DNA of 64,000 nt from Acidimicrobiia bacterium (GTDB taxonomy: Bacteria; Actinomycetota; Acidimicrobiia; Acidimicrobiales; Aldehydirespiratoraceae): positions 186,001 to 250,000 of the forward strand of contig JAJEHD010000013.1 of the NCBI GenBank assembly GCA_022819505.1, given 5' to 3'. Of this stretch, positions 59,733-64,000 are shown one piece after another. Made by a program: the position numbers and the translations under genes. The notes under the pieces were generated by a model. That model did not search any database, was not told the origin of the DNA, and saw nothing but the letters and a program-made list of their open reading frames with translations. Positions within the stretch are counted from its first letter, which is position 1. Every line of letters starts with the position of its first letter.

Positions 59733-61271
59733 GTGCTGTTTCCGACCTTCACCTTTGCGGCCTTCTTCGCCGTGGTCCTGCCGGTGAGTTGGGCTCTGAA
59801 GCGGTTCCCGATGCCGTGGAAGCTGTTCGTCCTCGGTGCCTCGTACTGGTTCTATGCGGCTTGGGACCGGCGTTTCGTGCTGCTGCTGGTGGCCATGACC
59901 CTGGTGAACGCAGCCGCGGCCCGGATGAACAGGCGATCCGCTCACCCCGGCGCCCGCCGGGCCGCGTTGGCGGTGGCGGTGGTCTTCGACCTCGGCGTGC
60001 TGGCCTTCTTCAAGTACTACGGCTTCTTCACCCAGAGCCTGGAGAGCAGTTTCGGGATCTCCAGCCCGGCTCTCAGCATCGTGCTGCCCATCGGCATCTC
60101 CTTCTTCACGTTCCAGGCCATCAGCTACGCCGTGGACGTCCACCGGGGTGACACCGATCCCGCGCCGCTGCTCGACTTCGCCGTCTACCTGTCGTTCTTC
60201 CCCCAGCTGGTGGCCGGGCCGATAGTCCGGGCCAGAGAGTTCCTCCCGCAGATGCGGTTCCCGCGCCGGGCCCGCCACCACCGCAACGGATCCGGCCGGC
60301 GCGAGCTCGAGGAGCCGGTGCAGTTGGAGCTGTGGTCGGATCGGGGCCTCGACCGGATCGAGCTGGGCCGAGCGGCGCAGCTGATCGGCAGGGGGATGTT
60401 CAAGAAGGTGGTGGTGGCCGACTTCCTGGCCGGGGCCATAGTGGACGAGGCGTTCGCCTCCCCGGGCAGCTACGGAGCCGTCGACGTGCTCTTCGGGGTG
60501 TACGGCTACGCGGTCCAGATCTACGCCGACTTCTCGGGCTACACCGACATGGCCATCGGAGTAGCCCTGCTCATGGGATTCCGTTTCCCGCAGAACTTCG
60601 ACCGGCCCTACGCGGCGGTGTCGATCCAGGACTTCTGGCGGCGCTGGCATATGACGCTGTCGCGCTGGCTGCGCGACTACCTGTACATCCCCCTGGGCGG
60701 CAACCGGCGGGGCCGGGTGCGCACCTACGTGAACCTGCTCGTCACGATGGCGCTGGGCGGCCTGTGGCACGGGGCCGCCGGCGTGTTCATCGTCTGGGGC
60801 CTCTACCACGGCGTCGGGCTGGCAGCCGAGCGGCTGGCCGGCCGAGTGTGGCCGGCCCGAGCCTCGGCCGGGAGAGCACCCGACGCCGGCCCGGCCGAGT
60901 CGCGGGCCTCCAGTGCACCTGGTGCCGGATCGTCGCTGGGGGAGTGGCTGCGGGTACTGGCCGTGTTCCACTTCGTATGCGCGGGCTGGGTGCTGTTCAA
61001 CAGCGAGACGCTGGCCCACGCCGGCGACGTATTCGAGCGCCTGCTATCGGGGTGGGGGACCGGCACCGAGTTGCTCACGCCGACGGTGCTGGCCGTGATC
61101 GTCGGATCCGTCCTGGCCCAGTACGTGCCGCTCGACTTCGCCGAACGCTGGTCGAAGCGGACGGCGGCGGCCCCCTCCGCGGTGACCGCGGCCGCGTTCG
61201 CGGTGTGGACGATGATCGTGGTGGCGCTCGGCCCCGAGGGCGTCGCCGACTACATCTACTTCCAGTTCTGA
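59733..61271 (+). CDS. MBOAT-family O-acyltransferase (AlgI-like)
   Basis: 512-residue polytopic membrane protein that moves acyl groups across the membrane onto an extracellular polysaccharide or lipid. The family blocks are SYWFYAAWD, FFKYYGFF, LPIGISFFTFQAISYAVDV, VAGPIVRAREFLPQM, YADFSGYTDMAIG, DFWRRWHMTLSRWLRDYLYI and the catalytic H346 in GGLWHGAA. A charged insert of about 35 residues follows LPQM. GTG at 59733; TAGCGT lies 9 nt upstream. The stop overlaps the SGNH gene by 1 bp, pairing transporter and esterase-fold partner. Confidence 0.94.
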   Translation: MLFPTFTFAAFFAVVLPVSWALKRFPMPWKLFVLGASYWFYAAWDRRFVLLLVAMTLVNAAAARMNRRSAHPGARRAALAVAVVFDLGVLAFFKYYGFFTQSLESSFGISSPALSIVLPIGISFFTFQAISYAVDVHRGDTDPAPLLDFAVYLSFFPQLVAGPIVRAREFLPQMRFPRRARHHRNGSGRRELEEPVQLELWSDRGLDRIELGRAAQLIGRGMFKKVVVADFLAGAIVDEAFASPGSYGAVDVLFGVYGYAVQIYADFSGYTDMAIGVALLMGFRFPQNFDRPYAAVSIQDFWRRWHMTLSRWLRDYLYIPLGGNRRGRVRTYVNLLVTMALGGLWHGAAGVFIVWGLYHGVGLAAERLAGRVWPARASAGRAPDAGPAESRASSAPGAGSSLGEWLRVLAVFHFVCAGWVLFNSETLAHAGDVFERLLSGWGTGTELLTPTVLAVIVGSVLAQYVPLDFAERWSKRTAAAPSAVTAAAFAVWTMIVVALGPEGVADYIYFQF

Positions 61272-62755
61272 TGCGCAGGCGGACCCCGGAGAGACCACCG
61301 TCGGCGAAGCGCTCGGGAGGCAGCCGTGCCCGGGACAGCCGGCTGGCGGTCGGGGCGGTCAAGCGGCTCCTAGTGAAGCGGACCCGGCGGCGGCTCAGCT
61401 TCGTGGTCGAGGCCGTGGGCCGCAGGCTGCGAGGGCTGAGCCGGGCGGTGGGCCAGGTCCGGCCGCCGCTCTCCGACACCGGTGACCACGAGACGCCTAC
61501 GAAGTCGGTGCGGGCCTCGGTCCTGTCGGCGACCCTGTGCCTGGGGGTGGCCGCCCTGCTCGTCAGCGGCAAGATCGTGGAGATCGCCGACCGGCTGCCT
61601 CTGGGCCCGGACCGGGACCGCTGGCTGGAGGCAGCCACCGAGACCGACGACCTGGCCAACAGCCTGTCGCTGAACCGTCCCTACGACCTGCTGCGCGACC
61701 TGCGGGGCTCCGGGGACGAGGCCGGCCAGCAGATCGATGTGATCGGCGACGTGGAGGACCTCCTGCAGCTCGACCTCGACGGGAACGTCGAGCAGCCCAG
61801 TGCGGCCGGAGACCCCGCGCCGGCGGCCGGGCCCGACGATGAGCCCGTCGAGCCCGCGACCGCTCCGGTTGAGGAGGTCGCCGCTACGCCCACCGAGCCC
61901 GACACCTCGACCGGGGAATCAGCCGCTACGCCCACCGAGCCCGATCAGGCGATCGACGAAGCCGGCGCACCCAGCTCGTCGGGCGAGTCCCCGGCGGCCC
62001 CGACCACAACCGCGGCCGCGGCTGCCCCGAGCCCGACCACCACGACAGTGCCCGAGGAGCCGCCTTCCTACGTTCGGCCCGTGCCGGTAACTGCCGAGAC
62101 TCCCCTGAGGGTCTGGGTGGCGGGCGACAGCCAGGCCCTCTACCTCGGGCAGGGCCTGAGGCGCGACAGCCCCCTCACAGACGTGATGGAGATAACCCTC
62201 GACCAGCGGCACTCCACCGGCCTGTCCCGTCCGAGCTACTTCAACTGGCCGGTCCACCTCTTCGCGATCGCAGCGACCTACAACCCCGAGGTGGTGGTGG
62301 CCACCCTGGGCAGCAACGACTGGCAGTCCATGACCTCCGAGGACGGCGACCTCCTCAACCGGGGGAGCGACGATTGGAACGACGAGTGGTCCCGGCGCCT
62401 TGGCGTCCTCTTCGACGTCCTGAAAGCTCCCCACCGGCATGTGATCTGGGTCGGCCTGCCCCCGACCCGCCGCGACGACTTCCGGGAGGGCTACGCGCTC
62501 ATGAACCAGCTCGCGGCGGCCGAGGTGGCGGAACGGGACTTCGTCTCCATGATCGACATCTGGGACATGTTCGGCGGCGACGAGCCCTACCGCGACGCGG
62601 TCGCACCGCCCGACGACCCCGAGGGCAGGCCGGTGCCCGTGCGCCAGCAGGACGGCGTGCACCTCAACCGGACAGGCTCTCGGTGGGTGGTGGACGTGAT
62701 CAGCGGCGAGATCCAGCAGATCATCGACAGGATCAGCCCAGACACGCCCGGCTGA
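61271..62755 (+). CDS. Membrane-anchored SGNH-hydrolase-fold protein (DUF459-like)
   Basis: 494 residues. A very basic cytoplasmic N-terminus (about 1-80) is followed by one membrane segment (about 84-101). A long Pro/Thr/Glu/Ala-rich disordered linker (about 170-275) leads to an extracellular SGNH domain with nucleophile S287 in GDSQA, TLGSNDWQ (block III Asn) and the D461/H464 dyad in DGVHLN. The ATG overlaps the MBOAT stop. Similar pairs (AlgI with AlgJ/AlgX) O-acetylate cell-surface polysaccharides: the MBOAT passes the acyl group out and the SGNH protein attaches it. The target polymer is unknown. Confidence 0.9.
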   Translation: MRRRTPERPPSAKRSGGSRARDSRLAVGAVKRLLVKRTRRRLSFVVEAVGRRLRGLSRAVGQVRPPLSDTGDHETPTKSVRASVLSATLCLGVAALLVSGKIVEIADRLPLGPDRDRWLEAATETDDLANSLSLNRPYDLLRDLRGSGDEAGQQIDVIGDVEDLLQLDLDGNVEQPSAAGDPAPAAGPDDEPVEPATAPVEEVAATPTEPDTSTGESAATPTEPDQAIDEAGAPSSSGESPAAPTTTAAAAAPSPTTTTVPEEPPSYVRPVPVTAETPLRVWVAGDSQALYLGQGLRRDSPLTDVMEITLDQRHSTGLSRPSYFNWPVHLFAIAATYNPEVVVATLGSNDWQSMTSEDGDLLNRGSDDWNDEWSRRLGVLFDVLKAPHRHVIWVGLPPTRRDDFREGYALMNQLAAAEVAERDFVSMIDIWDMFGGDEPYRDAVAPPDDPEGRPVPVRQQDGVHLNRTGSRWVVDVISGEIQQIIDRISPDTPG

Positions 62756-62773
62756 GGCCGGTTGCAGGCGCAC

Positions 62774-63322
62774 TCAGTTGTCGGTCGGGTTGCGGGGGTA
62801 CAGCCGGAGCCGGTTCAGCTCCCCGTCCTGGCGGGCCATGACCTCCCACCACAGCTCCTCGGGCGCCTCCGAGAACGGGTCGGAGCCGTCATGCTCGAGC
62901 ACGAACCAGGCATTCTCCTCCAGCTCGCTCTCGAGCTGGCCGGGCGCCCACGCCGCGTAGCCGGCGAAGATGCGCACCTGGTCCAGCCCGCCGATGTCGC
63001 TCGGGTTCTTCTCCAGGTCGACAGTGCCGATCCGGCCCACGACCTGTGACCAGTGGTCCTCGGCATCGTCGAGGACCACCGACGCCAGCGCGATCACCGA
63101 CGACTGGCTGACCGGTCCCCCGACGAACACCACGCGGGGCTCGCTCACCGCAGTTTCCCACTCATCGATGGCTCCTTTGACGGTCAACTCGCTTGGCCGG
63201 TTGAGCACCACGCCGAGAGCACCCTCTGCTCCGTGCTCGAGCATCAGCAGCACCGTAAGCCGGAAGTTCGGATCAGCCAGGCTCGGGGCGGCCACCAGAA
63301 GCTTGCCGCGAGTCGATTCCAT
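62774..63322 (-). CDS. YqgE/AlgH family protein
   Basis: 182 residues of UPF0301. GKLLVAAPSLADPNFRLTVL, MLEHGAEGALGVVLNRPSEL, FVGGPVSQSSVIAL and RIFAGYAAWAPGQLESELEE cover the family fold. ATG at 63322 starts right before the conserved block; a 109-residue longer opening reads back into non-coding sequence and thiD and is not credible. The family's biochemical role is not established. It is divergent from thiD. Confidence 0.93.
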   Translation of the reverse strand: MESTRGKLLVAAPSLADPNFRLTVLLMLEHGAEGALGVVLNRPSELTVKGAIDEWETAVSEPRVVFVGGPVSQSSVIALASVVLDDAEDHWSQVVGRIGTVDLEKNPSDIGGLDQVRIFAGYAAWAPGQLESELEENAWFVLEHDGSDPFSEAPEELWWEVMARQDGELNRLRLYPRNPTDN

Positions 63323-63430
63323 GCGTCGGGTCTTCCAGGTAGGGGACTGGTGGGAGCGGCACGGTGACGATCCGGCGACCCGATAGCGGTGGCGGTGCGG
63401 CGAGGTGGCGGTGTGGCACCATCTAGGGCC

Positions 63431-64000
63431 GTGGTGTCGACCATGCCGCCGGTGCTGCTCACGATAGCCGCTTCGGACCCGTTGGGGGGAGCAGGCCTGC
63501 AGGCCGACCTGGCCACGTTTTCGGCTCTCGGCGTGCATGGCGCCAGCGCGCTCACTGCGGTGACCGCGCAGTCCCTGACCGCGGTCACGGCCTCCGATCC
63601 GGTTCAAGCGAGCCTGGTGGCCGCCCAGATCGACGCCGCCGCCGACCACCTCGGCGTGGATGGAGCCAAGACCGGACTGTTGCGCCGCCGTGAGATTGTG
63701 GAACTGGTCGCCGACAGGATCGAGCGGGGCGCTCTGCCGGCGGTGGTAGTCGATCCGGTGATGGTCGACGGCCGGGGAACACGCTTCGTGTCCGACGACG
63801 TCGAGGACGCCTACCGCCGGCGGCTCTTCCCTCTGGCACGGGCAATCACCCCGAACCGGGGCGAGGCCGAGCTGCTGGCGGGCACGTCGCTGCCGAGTGC
63901 CGAGGCGGTGCTGGACTGCGCCCAGACGTTCCGGAGCCTCGGCGCAGACGCCGTGGTGGTGACCGGCGGCGCCTTCGACGGCAATCCGGACGACGCGGTG
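63431..64000 (+). CDS. thiD: Hydroxymethylpyrimidine/phosphomethylpyrimidine kinase (5' part; runs off the window)
   Basis: Thiamine-pathway kinase phosphorylating HMP and HMP-P. About 190 residues are visible: TIAASDPLGGAGLQADLATF, SALGVHGASALTAVTAQS, KTGLLRRREIVELV, VVVDPVMVDGRG, ITPNRGEAELL and VVVTGGAF, in family order. Possible starts are GTG 63431, GTG 63434 and ATG 63443; the conserved start of the fold (PPVLLTIAASD) follows any of them. The frame is open to the end of the window. Confidence 0.93.
   Translation, partial: MVSTMPPVLLTIAASDPLGGAGLQADLATFSALGVHGASALTAVTAQSLTAVTASDPVQASLVAAQIDAAADHLGVDGAKTGLLRRREIVELVADRIERGALPAVVVDPVMVDGRGTRFVSDDVEDAYRRRLFPLARAITPNRGEAELLAGTSLPSAEAVLDCAQTFRSLGADAVVVTGGAFDGNPDDAV

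Overview
The window is a GC-rich actinobacterial chromosome segment, by eye roughly two thirds to 70% G+C. GTG and TTG starts are frequent, and stop/start overlaps of the ATGA or GTGA kind link most operonic genes. Gene content (his and trp blocks, MazEF-type modules, BMP-family nucleoside transporters, many molybdenum hydroxylases, Rieske oxygenases and SDRs) fits Actinomycetota, most likely class Acidimicrobiia. That placement is inference. Many housekeeping genes look leaderless: a TAnnnT box ends 6-7 nt before the start codon. Most genes of the central catabolic region instead have clear Shine-Dalgarno sites.

Layout. Positions 1-1195 hold the 3' end of nth (endonuclease III) and a MazEF-type toxin-antitoxin pair with tandem palindromic operators. 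Positions 1221-6411 hold histidine biosynthesis: hisD-hisC, then hisB-hisH-hisA-hisF. Positions 6712-14106 hold a fused indolepyruvate/2-oxoacid:ferredoxin oxidoreductase, a 45-bp direct repeat, a SNF2-family ATPase and a small basic partner gene. Positions 14132-49443 form a ~35-kb catabolic and transport island. From 49712 on there is a second toxin-antitoxin pair; hisI-trpE-ygfZ; a J-domain membrane protein; trpF-trpB-trpA; a flavoprotein disulfide reductase with an odd insert; an SDR; an alkB gene behind a LexA-type SOS box; an MBOAT acyltransferase/SGNH esterase pair; yqgE; and the 5' part of thiD.

The island is the most interesting part. It carries two complete BMP-type (purine nucleoside class) ABC importers. 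Around them are three Rieske non-haem iron oxygenases of the N-/O-demethylase type, a cytochrome P450, two GcvT-like (tetrahydrofolate demethylase-type) proteins, and two complete three-subunit molybdenum hydroxylases plus an orphan third large subunit. There is also a [3Fe-4S]-type ferredoxin, a zinc nucleoside/guanine deaminase inside one transporter operon, an SsnA-like amidohydrolase, an adenosine-deaminase-like protein lacking a conserved purine-contacting Asp, an LLM-class flavin oxidoreductase, two SDRs, an alpha/beta hydrolase and an XRE-cupin regulator. Much of it is built from a duplicated transporter + Rieske + molybdenum hydroxylase module. The simplest reading is uptake followed by demethylation, deamination and ring hydroxylation of N-methylated or otherwise substituted purines (or similar N-heterocycles). 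The substrate itself is not readable from sequence.

I see no rRNA, tRNA, CRISPR array or insertion sequence. hisG, hisE, trpC, trpD, trpG and a Rieske reductase are not in the window.
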